This document shows, piece by piece, positions 10,912-23,650 of a stretch of DNA of 64,000 nucleotides; positions within the stretch are counted from its first letter, which is position 1; each line of letters starts with the position of its first letter. A model generated the notes under the pieces. That model had not been told where the DNA came from. It worked only from the letters and a program-made list of their open reading frames with translations, and did not search any database. The stretch is from Sipunculus nudus (lineage: Eukaryota > Annelida > Sipuncula > Golfingiida > Sipunculidae): contig CM049314.1 in the NCBI GenBank assembly GCA_026874595.1, positions 4,500,229-4,564,228 on the forward strand, written 5' to 3'. The position numbers were made by a program, and so were the translations under genes.

Positions 10912-11718
10912 ATACAAACTTATATGGCTGGTCAAAGTTTGGTCACACCTTATTTTTGTCAATATTCATGGGTTAAAAATGTGGTCACACCATATGTGAC
11001 AACATTTTATAATATTATATATATAACACAAACTTATATGGCTGGTCAAATAAAATGTGGTCACACCTTATTTTTGTTAATATTTATTGGTAATAAATGT
11101 GGTCACACCATATGTGACCACATTTTATATTATTCTATATATAATACAAACTTATATGGCTGGTCAAGTAAAATGTGGTCAAAACCTATTTTTGGCAAAG
11201 TTTATTGTAAAAAATGTGGTCACACCATGTGACCACATTTTATAATATATTAAATTATATATATATATATAATACAAACTTATATGGCTTGTCAAATAAA
11301 ATGTGGTCACACCTTATTTTTGTTAATATTTATTGGTAAAAAATGTGGTCACACCTTATGTGACCACATTTTATAATATTCTATATATAATACAAACTTA
11401 TATGGCTGGTCAAATAAAATGTGGTCACACCTTATTTTTTCAATATTTATTGTAAAAAATGTGGTCACCCCATATGTGACAACATTTTATAATATTATAT
11501 ATATAATACAAACTTATTAGGCTGGTCAAATAAAATGTGGTCACACCTTATTTTTGTCAATATTCTTTGGTGAAAAATGTGGTCACACCATATGTGACCA
11601 CTTTCTATAATATTCTACATATAATACAAACTTATATGACTGGTCAAGTAAAGTGTGGTAACAACGTATTTTTGGCAAAATTTTTTTTTAAAAATGTGGT
11701 CACACCATATGTGACATT

Positions 11719-11791
<73 letters not shown>

Positions 11792-11960
11792 CAAACTTAT
11801 ATGGCTGGTCAAAGTTTGGTCACACCTTATTTTTGTCAATAGTCATGGGTTAAAAATGTGGTCACACCATATGTGACAACATTTTATAATATTATATATA
11901 TAATACAAACTTATATGGCTGGTCAAATAAAATGTGGTCACAACTTATTTTTTTATTGGT
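10690..11960. repeat. 118-bp satellite, about ten units, each with a hairpin
   Basis: Units recur at 113-119 bp, anchored by TATATGGCTGGTCAA (about 10752, 10925, 11038, 11157, 11285, 11403, 11521, 11638, 11803, 11916). Two intervals are stretched to about 170 bp by (TA)n expansion at 10850-10910 and 11727-11787. Many units contain the palindrome TGTGGTCACA-CCATA-TGTGACCACA, extended by AAAA/TTTT flanks to a 14-bp stem. Open frames here are artefacts. Confidence 0.93.
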
Positions 11961-14495
11961 AAAAAATATGGTCTCTTGGTTTGAAAATAATTCAGGATTA
12001 AATTTAGAAAAAATAAGGGATATGATGATGCAAGAATATATTTAAATGTGGTCACAACACCTTTTTTTACTATTTCTAACTACCATATGTGGTCACACAA
12101 TTTATAAAAAAGAGATCACAAAATTAATAATGTCATTAATTATAACTAATAAATGTTGTCACACTTAATAATTATTTTATTAAAAATAAGGATATCATTA
12201 TGTTAGTATAACAAAAAATGTGTAACATTATGCGGACGAACGTGTTTCTCCCGTGTCTCTCTTGATTTTAAGTGCATGACTTGTCACGTGACACTCGACA
12301 TTTGTTTACGTTCTGGCGGCAGGGCGTCGTCACCTTGAACGTACATCAAGTGAAATGTGGATAAAAAGAAGTAAAAAAGTATAAACATATATGGGTAATA
12401 TTATATATTGACTGTAAATTTTATAAGACATCATCTAAATGTTTAACATGGTATATATGTATATTACTGTGGATTCATGACGTCGGCTCAGAACGTCTTT
12501 GACACGACGTCATGTTGGGTATTTTCGGCAAACTACCCTTTTTCGACAGTTTGTAGCAAAATAAATATATTAATAACATACAAAAATATGATATCATTAG
12601 ATGGGCCGGATCGCCAACTTTATCATGCAAAAAAAAATTTAGTGAAATGTGGTCACACTTATTTGTGAGAGAGAGAAATATGGGTCCGTTATATTGCACG
12701 ATTACCGGTAAAATGGCCCCAGCTGAGTTTTTGAAAATGGTGTCATTTTCATGTGGCACAAAGACAGCTTGTGCTAGGAAGAGCTGTTTATGTGTATGTT
12801 AATAATTGTCCTGCACGAAATACTTTTAAATGTGAGGATCCAAATGAGTGTTAAAATGTGTCGGCACACAGAAGGTGCAACTGATGATGTTAAAGAATAG
12901 GAAGATTATGATTAGATCACTAAAATATATTAAACCTATACTGAGGTTACATCACTTTTTATTAGCAATGATTGGAGCATTACCAATTAAAAAATATCCC
13001 TATTTCAGAAAACAGCCTGTTGCAGATAGCAGGAAGAACAATTACATGTGGTGTGTCACCCTAATAAATTAATAATTTTGCATTCGTTTCCGCGAAACTG
13101 ATTATGCAATGAAAACTTTAGTTTTTTTCAACTTTCAGAGTAGGCTTTACAATGTATTGCATGAATCTTCTACATTATTATTTCCAATACATTAAATATG
13201 GCACCTAATCCTACTAATTCAGTAACTTAGTTTTCGTTTGAATTCAGCTTCCTTTACATTTAATTTCCCATCCTTAGAAAAAATTTACAGTTTTCCTATT
13301 CCCAGTATACTACATTAAACGTATTAAACCACATTAAACAATAAAAAAAAGTAACAACAGTAAAAAAAAAATAAACTGGATTTTCTGGCCGGCCTTGGCG
13401 TGGCTCCGGGGTATAACAGGGTATGCTGCTTTCCCTTACTAACAGGCTAGGTTAATATTATAATTTATTTTGTAAATTTATCCATAATGCTATTTAGAAT
13501 ACAGGTCCAATGTGTACATGTTGAAGATCAAATTGTTATAAATACCGAAGATGAGTACTTACAATTACAGTAAAAATGGATAATATTGTAAAGTGCTCCG
13601 ATAGATTTAATTTAAATTATGTAAATTACCTCATTTTATATGCAGAATATGCAGGAATGTATTTTGCAACATAATATTTATCATAACAAGTGTCAGTCAT
13701 AATTATACATTCAAATGATGCCCTTTGTGGGAGATACCATTGAATTGTCTATAGTACAAGGGTTTTTAATCGATTTGTGATAGTATGGGTCCACTGATAC
13801 TTTTGAGTTGAGTTGACCTCACGAGACTTTGGGCAACTTTCAAAATTTGTAAATTAGATCCGCCATGGACGGAAATCCATTCAATATCTCGAGAACTAAC
13901 CATTACATCGGGTTATATCATTGCGTCTTCACTTAGGTTTTTCATGGTCAAAGAATAAAATGAAACCGTAAAAGCAAAGGTTTAGTATGTATTTTAACTT
14001 CTAATATGCAAATAAAGGTTGCCGTTTATGAAAATTCTTCATTCTTCCATATCTAAATCTGAAAACATTCGACACTATTTGATTTTATTTGGACAAACAT
14101 GTAATGTTTGACTGATATTCAGTTTTAGGAAATGCAAATTATTGCAGTCATTGCGGAAGATCTATTTTTTTTCTTCTCTTTTTACTAAAAACATTGATAT
14201 GTACTCAAGCATATATGCCAAACCTGAGATTTCTTGGTGAGTGACCAATTTGAGTTGTCGGTGTACCATGTAATCTAGATGTAAAACGAGATGTACTCTC
14301 TATGCTTAATATTATGACGAAGAATCGTAATGTATATAGTGCATCAGCCATTTGTATCTACATTACAACAACAGTAATGGATATTTCCTATACCGGTTAT
14401 ATTGCCGTTCTGTTCAGCATGAAATGTATACGATTATTTATAGATTATCCCCTTACCCTGGCTGTATATGTTATATGGAGAGAAAGTCAAGACAA

Positions 14496-14562
<67 letters not shown>

Positions 14563-14758
14563 CTAAAATTATTAGGATAAATGATTATTTCCCATTGTCC
14601 TATGTTGCCATTTGGACACGCTTTCTGGATGATCAGATCTTAATATGTAAATAAATTGTTTGATCTTAATATATCGTTTTGCACAGCATCAAATATAAGT
14701 TACCATATTTGCAATCCAAGGTAGACACACATTTATCAAAACCGAGTGTGAGAAAATG

Positions 14759-14809
<51 letters not shown>
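14496..14809. repeat. Two (TA)n microsatellites
   Basis: TA runs at about 14496-14560 and 14765-14809 within gene A intron 4. Confidence 0.95.
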
Positions 14810-14812
<3 letters not shown>

Positions 14813-15959
14813 ATTCCTGTCTCCATATGCATTAAGCGCGAGTCTGACGTTCTGTCCGTTGAAAATGTATTCGTGTCTAAAATATACTACATTTTCCGTC
14901 AATCCCGTCAATAATCAGACTTTTCCATTTCTCAAACACTGATGAATATAAAAAAGAGAGCATTTATTTTGGCCTGCCTGATCAGATATAATTTGATCGG
15001 ATCTGGAAAAACACTCTTATTCCACGAAAAACCCTAATTCCACAGATAAAACTAATTGACAATGGGCAAGCTACTCGTCTGCTGGTCCCGAGATGCATAG
15101 CAAGTTCTATTCAGAATCTTTGGCTGATGCATCAAACATCAAAACAGTTTTGTCAGGTTTAATTTATTTTTACCTAATAATGTATTGTTACAAAGCGCAG
15201 GCATCTGATGATATAATATGTACAAAAGCTAACAATATTTAAACGTGATCTTTAGGAAACTTTAAGTTTCTACCTTATTAAAAAAATAATTGTTTCAGAT
15301 AGATACACCGTGACTTTGCCATAATGATGTTCATGATCTGCTTATGAAGGATATATTTTTTTTTCAATTTTGTGAAAATCTGTGAGCAGGAGGGCCTACC
15401 GTTCGAAAATATCATGTTTCTTAGCATGTCTTCTCTTCTGAAGATGGAACTTTTTTTCCTTGAAAGAGAATTTATGACATAATAAATGACATATAATTAG
15501 GCCTTTTTACAATTTAATAAAATCTGTCTTAAATGTTAAATGTTTTGAATTACAAATTGTCATGAAAGCTGTGAGGTAAGATTACCATTTAAGTATTTTG
15601 CTATGCAAGGAGTCTAGCCACTGGGCTACAATGCTTTATAATTGAAACATTGTAGAAATGCTGTTCCTATAACTAAAGCATTCATTTTCAATGAAATCAA
15701 ACTACACTTAAAATCTTGTTTAGGTGAAATTCTATGTCTTGATACGTTTGACTATATATTATGGTTAATTCTGTCAGTAATGCGGAAAATTATTTGGATT
15801 TTTTTCGATGGGCCTAACAATCTTGGCCATAAAAACTTAGGATATCATGTTAAACCAGTTGGCATGGTTTTTAACTGAAATATTGAAGACAGACGGATTC
15901 ATCAATTGGGACCCTTGGAACATTTGATAACATTGTCTTATTATTTGTGAGATTTTGAC

Positions 15960-16510
15960 AAACTTAAGAAAGTTGAACTTTTATCAATGGCGGTCCTAAT
16001 TTGCATATTTAAATTTAAAATACGGATTAATTCGTTGATACAGTGATTTTGGTTGAATCTATGACCAAGAAAACCTTATTCTAGACACAATTTTCGACCA
16101 GGTTTCATAGTTAGTTTAGGAGATAACGAAGAAAGTAGACTTTTCATGAATGGCGACCCTAATTTGCATATTAAAATTTTGAATACAAAATATATTGTTC
16201 TTAATAGTGTTTCATTTTGATGTTCGACCATAAAAAATATATCCAAACACAATGTTGGACCAAATATCTGGGTAATTTTTGGAGATATCAAAGAAAGTTG
16301 ACTTTTCATCAATGGTGGCCATAATTTGCAGATTAAAATCCTAAATACGCAATAAATCTTTGTTAATATTGTTTCATTTTAATCTTTTGGCATAAAAACC
16401 TAGGTCTAGACTCAATGTTCGACCACATATGTTTAGTAGTTTTGGAGATATTGACGAAAATCAAATTTTCACCAAGTGCGGCCCTAATTTGCATATTTTA
16501 ATAAATGCCC
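15960..16510. repeat. 163-bp tandem repeat with octamer motif
   Basis: Four units spaced 162-163 bp share the block CCTAATTTGCATATT followed by TTGTTTCATTTT-like and TTCGACCA-like blocks. The ATTTGCAT octamer lies at 15999, 16162 and 16487; the third unit has ATTTGCAG at 16324. Confidence 0.85.
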
Positions 16511-16832
16511 AATTTCGCCATGAGGACAATTAATCTTAAAATTGTCATTGTAACCCTGCCATCGCAAATCCATCAAAAAACCTTGTACTATAGACACTTC
16601 ATACGTTCTCATTGGTATATATCTATAGGCGGAACTTGACTAGTAGAGATAAGCGGCCATTTAAAAAAAATGCTAATTAAAAAAATGCTCAAGGGTGACA
16701 GAGTGTCATCACTTGGGTCCTAATTCAGGACCATCTTTAGAACCAGAATCCACCATAAAATGCTTGTTTACCTAACTGCCAGGTTCAACTACTCCGCTGC
16801 CCGACTAATATTGTGGCTCTTATGCATGCCTA

Positions 16833-19800
16833 TAGTCCGGCCGCCACCGGACCCAACCTTGTTTTATGGTCTTAAGTTTTTTTCTTTGTCGATTTTGTTA
16901 GCCCACATATCAGGTGTGAAAAATATATTGGTTGGCCCGCTGTCAGACAATTTTTGCTAATTAGCATGAAACAAAATGGCCAACAAAATAATGCGAAAAT
17001 CGCTAAATTGCCATAATTACCTTTACATTTGTCCGAGAGGGTCATCCAGTACATGAATTCCAGTGTATTATGACCCAAAGAATTCATTTTTGGTATTGTT
17101 TTAGTCATAAATCCACCATTTCCAATATAGCTGTGACCCCATTTGAAAAGAAACTGTAAATATACTGAACATATGGTATGGTTAGTACATATGTTCCAAA
17201 GCATTCTGCAGATCGAGGGTAAAAATAAACTAATTTAACAATCAAGTATAGATGAAGATGAGATGATCAAACATTCTGCAAAACAGCTGTTATACATTAT
17301 AAAAATAAAATGCTTTTTTTGTGACCTATTGATGACCTTCATAATGAAACAATAAGAGCGAAACTAGGTTATCCACACAGTTTTTTATTCTCCCCCTTGT
17401 GGAACGACCAGGCCTAATATTTACAACATAGGCGAGATTTTACTTAGTTGAAGGGGAATCATGTGAGCATAATTTGGGTCCATTTAAATAAAAATGGCAC
17501 CTTTACGGAAATTTATCTTTATTCCTGGCAAATGTAACATTTGTATTTGTTTGCATATAAAATTAAAGGTACTTGCATGATAAAAGATTGTGCACGTTTT
17601 TGTAGAGTGTATTATGTAGGGTGTACATACGAACGGACCAAGTTGTCACATGCATGGAAAACAAACTGGTCTCTCAAAAATATTATATATGATTATAGGG
17701 ATTAGCGGGGTCGAAAAGCATCACAGAGAGCTGAGTCATTTTTGAAGAACCCCCTTCTCATGCAGTCTTTACATATTTTGTCAAAGGTTATCTAATGTGG
17801 ACTTCCATATGTGGCCGCTTACACTCACATACTAGGGATGTATAGTTTAATGTTTTACTTCCTTGGTTTGTTATTTTTTTACTCTCTCTATATCAGCATC
17901 TTCATCATTTTTCATACCACTGTCTGGCATTAAAATAATGAAACTTTAAACGCAAAAGTGCCGTTATCCACACATTTTTTTTTATTTTCCTCCTTGTTTC
18001 ACGACGAGGCTCTATATTTGCAACTCATGTATGAATGTACTATGTCAAGTCATGTCACATATATTGCAACATTCTCAGATGTACTGCTTCAATCTCCCAT
18101 CGGCATCATATTGCCATCAGCATCATATTAATGGAAGATTTGTCTGCTATGCGAACGCCAACTTTGTGAACTTGCCTGTGCAAGCTGAACTCATTTCTCC
18201 ACTTTCTGTAGCTAAACCAATAAAGACTATTACTTTAGAATTTATACTAAAATAAACACCTTTTTGAGTGCCCCGCCCCCCAAAAATTTTGCCGTCGGTA
18301 TTATGCATCATAATTAGGTAAAAACATATTTCTGAAACTTTGAACTAAAGAAAAAGCATGAGCACGTATCGGCGTTATATAAATGTATTCCCATGTATGC
18401 ACACAGGAAACACGAAGGTTAAATGCAATAAATTGTATAATATGAAGTTGGCACATATTATAGAAACACGTGACATAATTAGTGATATCAAGTGTTGTTC
18501 TCTGAGATGAAATCGCAAAATCAGGGATTTACTTGTATCTAAGAGACTTACAAAGGCAGAAAACATAATGAGTTGCCGTGAACAGCCTATGGCTAAAAAT
18601 CACTAATTAATCACTCATATACATTTAATAATCCATCAATTAGCACTAGGATGACAAAGCTACATTTCCCCTAGAAAGTAAAAGAAAATAAGATCATGAC
18701 ATTGGACTGTAGTAGGTACCTATATATATAAATGATCATATAGGGGAGGGGGCTCTTATCATAAGGGAATGTTGGCTATCGGTTGGGACATGGATATCGA
18801 GAATATTTCAGTTAAGCTCATGTTTCGTTAAAAATCAACTATATAGATTAACGTGCAGCCAAGGCTGTGGGTGGCATACATAAGGAAAGAAAAAATGATT
18901 ATGGAATATGTCACCATACAAATACTTTTCCTTATTGCCATATGAAAAATTATGAGAATTAAAATGTATTGTCGACCTTATATTGAATAATGTTGTTAAA
19001 TTCATATGTCAGCTTAACAATCTCATTTCAATAAACAAGGTCTGGTTTGTAATTTTATATTTTCCAGCATTTGTCAGGTCAGTCAGGTTGAGACATACTA
19101 GTTAATTCCGAGATCCACCTTTCTAAGCTGTGTAGCTGTGTTCCTACCATTCCAAGAGGCATTTTTATCAATTTACTGAGTTTAAGTGTCTCAAAAGATA
19201 TTTATTTATGTACTGGAGGCACAGTGCCACTATACTTTTACAAAAGGTTTGGAAGAGGTTGGAGCATATTTATGATTTGAGCCGGACAAACACATTACCC
19301 AGATATCATCAAAAAAGAGAAAAGAAAGCAAATACCACTTATTCTGCAAGGATTTTCATCAAACTGTGCTGTGTTTTTTATAGAAAACGTGTTTCACGGT
19401 AAACGAAAACATACTATGGGCCTTTGTTTTGATAGAAAAAAAAAATGTCATGGTGGTGATTAGGATCGTATTCAAAATTTAAAGGATTGTTTAAGGTGTT
19501 ATACCCAATTCCTTAAAAAATTGTGATAAAGATGCTGATATAGACAGAGTATAAACAAATTACAAACCAGGGAAATAAGGGATGTAAAAAATAAAAAAAT
19601 GAATGTTAGCGGCCACATACGGAAGTCAACAGTTAGATAACCTTTGACAAAATATGTAAAGACTGCATAAAAGTCATTGAGGAGGGGTAAGGGCTTCAAG
19701 AATGACTGTCTGCAATGCTTTCCGATCCCGCTATGATAATGTATAAATATTTTTGAGACACCAGATAGTTTACCTTGCATCTGAGAGGTTTGTCCGTTCG

Positions 19801-20613
19801 TATGTACACCCTTCTTAACACACTCTACAGAAACTTTCATAACTTCATGTTATTCATGCCCCTTTAATATCATATGCAAACACATACATCTGTAACATTT
19901 GCCACGAATAAAGATGAATTTCAGTAAAGGTGCCATTTTGATTTAAATGGACCTAAATCATGCTCACATTATCCCTCTCCAACTAAGTAAAATCTTGTAC
20001 ATTAGTTGTAAATATCGGGCCTCATCGCGACACAGGGGGGAAATAACAAACTGTGTGGATAACGGCAGTTTCGCTTTTATTGTTTCATTAAGAAGGTAAT
20101 ACATAGGTAACCAAAAAGCATTTTATTTTTATAATGTATAACAGCTATTCTGCAGAACGTTTGATCATCTCATCTTCATCTATACTTGAGTGTTTATTTA
20201 GTTTAATTTAATACCCTTGATCTGCAGAATGCTTTGGAACATAGGTACTAACCATACCATGTGTTCAGTATAGTTACAGTTTTTGTCAAATTGGAGAACA
20301 GCTACATTGAAAATTATGGTCATTTTGACTATAACAATACCAAAAATGAATTCTCTAGGTCATAATACTCCGGAATCCATGTATTGGATGACCATCTATG
20401 TCACATGTAAAGGTATTCATGGCATGTCGCTATTTTCGCATTATTTTGTTGGCAATTTTGTTTTTGATAATTAGGAAAAATTGCCCAACGCTGAGAGAGG
20501 GCCAGCCAACATATTTTTCACACCTGATATGTGGGCAAACAAAATCCACTTTGAAAAAAACTTAAGACAATAAAACAAGGTTAGCTAAAATATGACCTTT
20601 GGGTGCCGGACTA
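16833..20613. mobile_element. 3.8 kb element with ~1 kb terminal inverted repeats
   Basis: The left arm (16833 to about 17860) and right arm (about 19590-20613) are reverse complements along their length, with small gaps. Shared landmarks include TAGTCCGGC at both tips, CACATATCAGGTGTGAAAAA, ATTCATTTTTGGTATTGTT, CATTCTGCAGATC and TTGTCAAAGGTTATCTAA. A CTA trinucleotide lies just outside each tip (16830-16832 and 20614-20616), a candidate 3-bp target duplication. The ~1.7 kb middle has no recognisable coding region, but repeats a piece of the arm near 17930-18025. It is probably a non-autonomous or foldback DNA transposon. Confidence 0.82.
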
Positions 20614-20672
20614 CTAGTACAAACAAGTTCTTTGTGTGTTTGGCCATTGTGTGGTGGACGTAGTGTTCGTAC

Positions 20673-20756
20673 CTGTGTTCATGCATGATTTGTAAAAGTT
20701 TCTGATCTTCTTGATTGCCTCTATATCCTTTGGACTGTTCTTAACTTCCAGATCGA
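20673..20756 (-). CDS. Gene A exon 4: FYKSCM segment
   Basis: An 84-nt exon, acceptor TTTGTAG, donor GTACGA (phase 1 in, 1 out). It encodes DLEVKNSPKDIEAIKKIRNF then YKSCMNT. FYKSCM corresponds to the M13 landmark xYxSCxN with its conserved Cys. It is 93% identical at the DNA level (6 differences in 84) to gene B exon 4, including the same splice-site context. Confidence 0.93.
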
Positions 20757-21346
20757 CTACAAATGAATGTAGAATTTTGTAGAAAATGTGCCAGCTTAAG
20801 TTCAGATCTTGATATTTTCAGATCTATAGAAGGTCCATGCGGGTAAATGCTTCTTGTAATAATAAAATAAACGCCAAAAAAAGAGCTCTCTTAAAAATAG
20901 AGCATACTAGACTTGCCATCTACATTCAGGTCATACACTAATGTCCTGCTCAGAAGTGTAAACTCCTGATGTACACGTACGAGCTACTAAGGGCAGCTCG
21001 TATTTATTTCGGAGCCAGTCGTGGCCGCACTCGTAAGATAATCGTATCTGACGCGCGCATGCTGTATCTAATTTCTATATATATTTTTGCCGAGCTCCAT
21101 AAACGGACCATTAGGTACTTGGCATAACTCGCCAGCCAACTCATTATCGTGTGACCATGTCCAACCTCCACTAACATATTTTATTGAAAAACTATTGAAA
21201 TTCGATATGAAAAGTATAAACAAAAAGAAGAAAACCGTTCATTGGGAATAAAGTAATCTCAAAGATAATGTTACGAACCAATTTTGTAAAATAAAATTAT
21301 CTTTAATGATTTCAGTATTCAGATATTCATGTGTTATTATACTTAC
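20757..21346 (-). other. Gene A intron 3
   Basis: A 590-bp intron with no recognised element. The matching gene B intron has grown to about 13.8 kb through insertions. Confidence 0.65.
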
Positions 21347-21508
21347 TTCTGAGAGATTCCATGGCTTTGTTCCCGAGCACATCTATTGCATCTGTGGATA
21401 GCGAATGCTTTGGAATCGGATGCTGATCATCCCAGTTCCCACAAGAGTACTTGTAAAAGTCGTCACAGGGGTCCACAGTCGTATCCATCGCCGAGAGCAT
21501 GTCTTTTG
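21347..21508 (-). CDS. Gene A exon 3: DPCDDFYKYSCGNW segment
   Basis: A 162-nt exon, acceptor TTCCAG, donor GTAAGT (phase 1 in, 1 out). It encodes KDMLSAMDTTVDPCDDFYKY, then SCGNWDDQHPIPKHSLST and a helix ending ESLR. This is the most diagnostic N-terminal M13 motif (DPCxDFYxYxCGxW), with both cysteines present. The two gene B copies have the same reading but with a stop at the Tyr of DFY. Confidence 0.96.
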
Positions 21509-22204
21509 CTGGAATGAAGCTAAATATGCCTAAATAACTCAATGCTATAATTTTCAATAGCAATATTTATTTCAACAGTTCCCTCAGCCGAAGATGATGA
21601 TTTAAAGTACATGAGATCTTTGAGAAAAGAAAATTTGCTAAAATGAAATGAAAAGCAATTGATGACTTCTACTTCAGTTAGAAGTTGTAGGATTTAATTC
21701 TTTTACTCTTCGGCAAAGGAATGTAGTGAAATCAGTGCTATCAAAGTACCCGTCACCTCTTGTAAACCTAAAAATTAGAAAAACGCTCAAGATATTTTTA
21801 ACAACGTCACAGATAACTTTCTGTAGACAGACTCATGCCAGCTCATTTTGATCATAAATGATTTTTTTTCTTTCTGTTGCTACTATTTCTGTTTCACTAG
21901 ATCTCTAATATGGCTGATTTGCCATCGGTCACAACTATTACTTGATATTTATTTTTTACTATTGACCTTTTTCTTAAGGCCGTATACTGCGAATAGGATT
22001 CTATATAATTAATGCAGAGTTGTTTTTTTTCTAGACCACGGTTTACCTGCTTCCATTCTGATTTGAATCTCGTAATTCGGCAGACGTATCGGATGTGTGC
22101 TCTTCTAGGACTAGTTCGTTTTATTTTGCGGGATTATGCCCTTTTAAGCTGAATAATTAATAATTTTAATATTTCCCCATTAGGTGCCCCTATTTCTTTT
22201 GTGC

Positions 22205-23650
22205 TGCAAGGTCCTCCAAGCCTGTCACGCTTTTTCAGGAGGTTCCTCGGGGATTTTCACTGGCCTGTCAAGACCATGGCCAGAGCGCATCACCTGCCCA
22301 AAAGGTATATCCGCGCAATACGCGATCACGCGGGTCAAATATAATCCCCATTGATCCTGCATGTCCATTGTAACACCTCTAACGCCTCTCTCTCTCAAAA
22401 GGAAGTAATTTTTAATCCAAAGACCACACGACTCCGCTTTCAATGAGAGGGCTTTTCAGTTTGGTCAACACTGGGCACTAAGTCCAGTGATGTGACCACC
22501 ATTTGACATTTTTTTTTATTGGTTGGAGATATGTTGATTTTTATACATTCAATATTATCTTTCCATGATAACCATGGTTTCAAATATTCAAAAACACAAC
22601 TTAATTATAATTCGAATTCGGGGTGGGGGGGGGGTCACATATATTTGTTAAGATAAGTTGTCTGTAGGGACGTTGAAACATGAAAGATATCACCAGTACA
22701 TCTGTAAATTGATAACAAACAAGAATCTGTAGTCAAGGGGTATAGATCTCCACCAGAATCTCCTTAAATATCAGTCATGTGTTCATGTGTATGCGTTTAA
22801 TGTGTGAACACTGTCATGCTTCAGTAATACGAGTTCACCTTACGAGTGGCGTTACAAATAAATACGAATGGGTGGCTTCCACACGGGGACAAAGGTATGG
22901 TCCTTTGTCATAATGATTTATAAGAATATATATATTGTGGTGATTCTTATTACCTGCAAAATGAAATGGACTATTGATATGTTTTTACCCTAACCCTCTA
23001 CAAATGATCATAAAACATTTTTCGCCTGTCACCGTTTTTCAGGAGGCGACCGGTAATCCCCACTGATTCCCATTTCCATTATATTGCCTGTTAAGGCAGT
23101 TTACCCTGTCAAAAGGAAGTAAAGATTTTAAATTCATGCGCGGAACACGTCCACATGAATCTTTTAATCGGGGGCACTTTTCCGTTGAATGGACTCACAG
23201 AGCTAAGACGCTTTACACGATCACCGTTTTATAGCTTTACAGGTATGTTGATTTTTATACATTCAGAAGTATCTTTCCATGATAACCATGGTTTGAATAG
23301 TTCGGCCGATTTATGAGTTGTTTGAAAAAAAAAGTCCTCAGTCTCTTTGGGACTTTGAAAACCCCGCCAGAATCTACTAAACAGTCGTTCGTTCATACGT
23401 GCACGTTTCATGTAACACATTGTTATGGTTAAAAAAACATGGGTTAACCAGGCAACAGACAGAACAACTGCATACGAATGGGCGGCTTCTACTCGGGGAC
23501 AAAGGCAGATTGAGATTATGGCACTTAAGAATAAAATATATTATGATGATTCCGATTACCTCCAAAAATGTAATGGATTATGGATGCAGTTTTACTCTAT
23601 CCCTCTACAAATTCTGCGTTAATTTGCTGAAAGATAATGCAACGAACCAA
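22205..23650. repeat. Diverged tandem duplication, two ~0.6-0.8 kb units
   Basis: The first unit (22205 to about 23025) and second unit (to about 23650) share, in order: TTTTTCAGGAGG, TCAAAAGGAAGTAA, TTGATTTTTATACATTC, TTTCCATGATAACCATGG, CGAATGGG(T/C)GGCTTC, CGGGGACAAAGG and CCCTCTACAAAT. Spacing drifts from about 610 to 810 bp, so each unit carries indels. It lies in gene A intron 2. Short open frames in it are not conserved between the units. Confidence 0.75.

Larger units (their letters stand above)
8505..12615. mobile_element. Inverted-repeat element with satellite core and nested retrotransposon
   Basis: The left arm (about 8505-8845) and right arm (about 12290-12615) are reverse complements with perhaps 70-75% identity by eye. 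Both share GATCCGGC near the outer edge, CTACAAACTGTCG, TGACGTCG and TTACAGTCAATATAT. The right arm continues inward to a GGGAGAAACACG motif (12235-12275). Its left partner occurs only at 10655-10690, after the retrotransposon. So the retrotransposon appears to have landed inside the left arm. The core is the hairpin satellite. No transposase of its own was seen, so it is probably non-autonomous. Outer ends and target duplication are not resolved. Confidence 0.65.
7828..20672 (-). other. Gene A intron 4, 12.8 kb, built largely of mobile elements
   Basis: This intron holds the inverted-repeat/satellite element (8505-12615), (TA)n tracts near 14500 and 14780, the octamer repeat (15960-16510) and the long-TIR element (16833-20613). 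The equivalent gene B intron is only about 1.15 kb. A short segment at 8320-8390 matches the reverse complement of 16660-16740, marking a further dispersed repeat family. In 12616-14490, 14810-15960 and 7828-8320 nothing was recognised. Confidence 0.7.
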
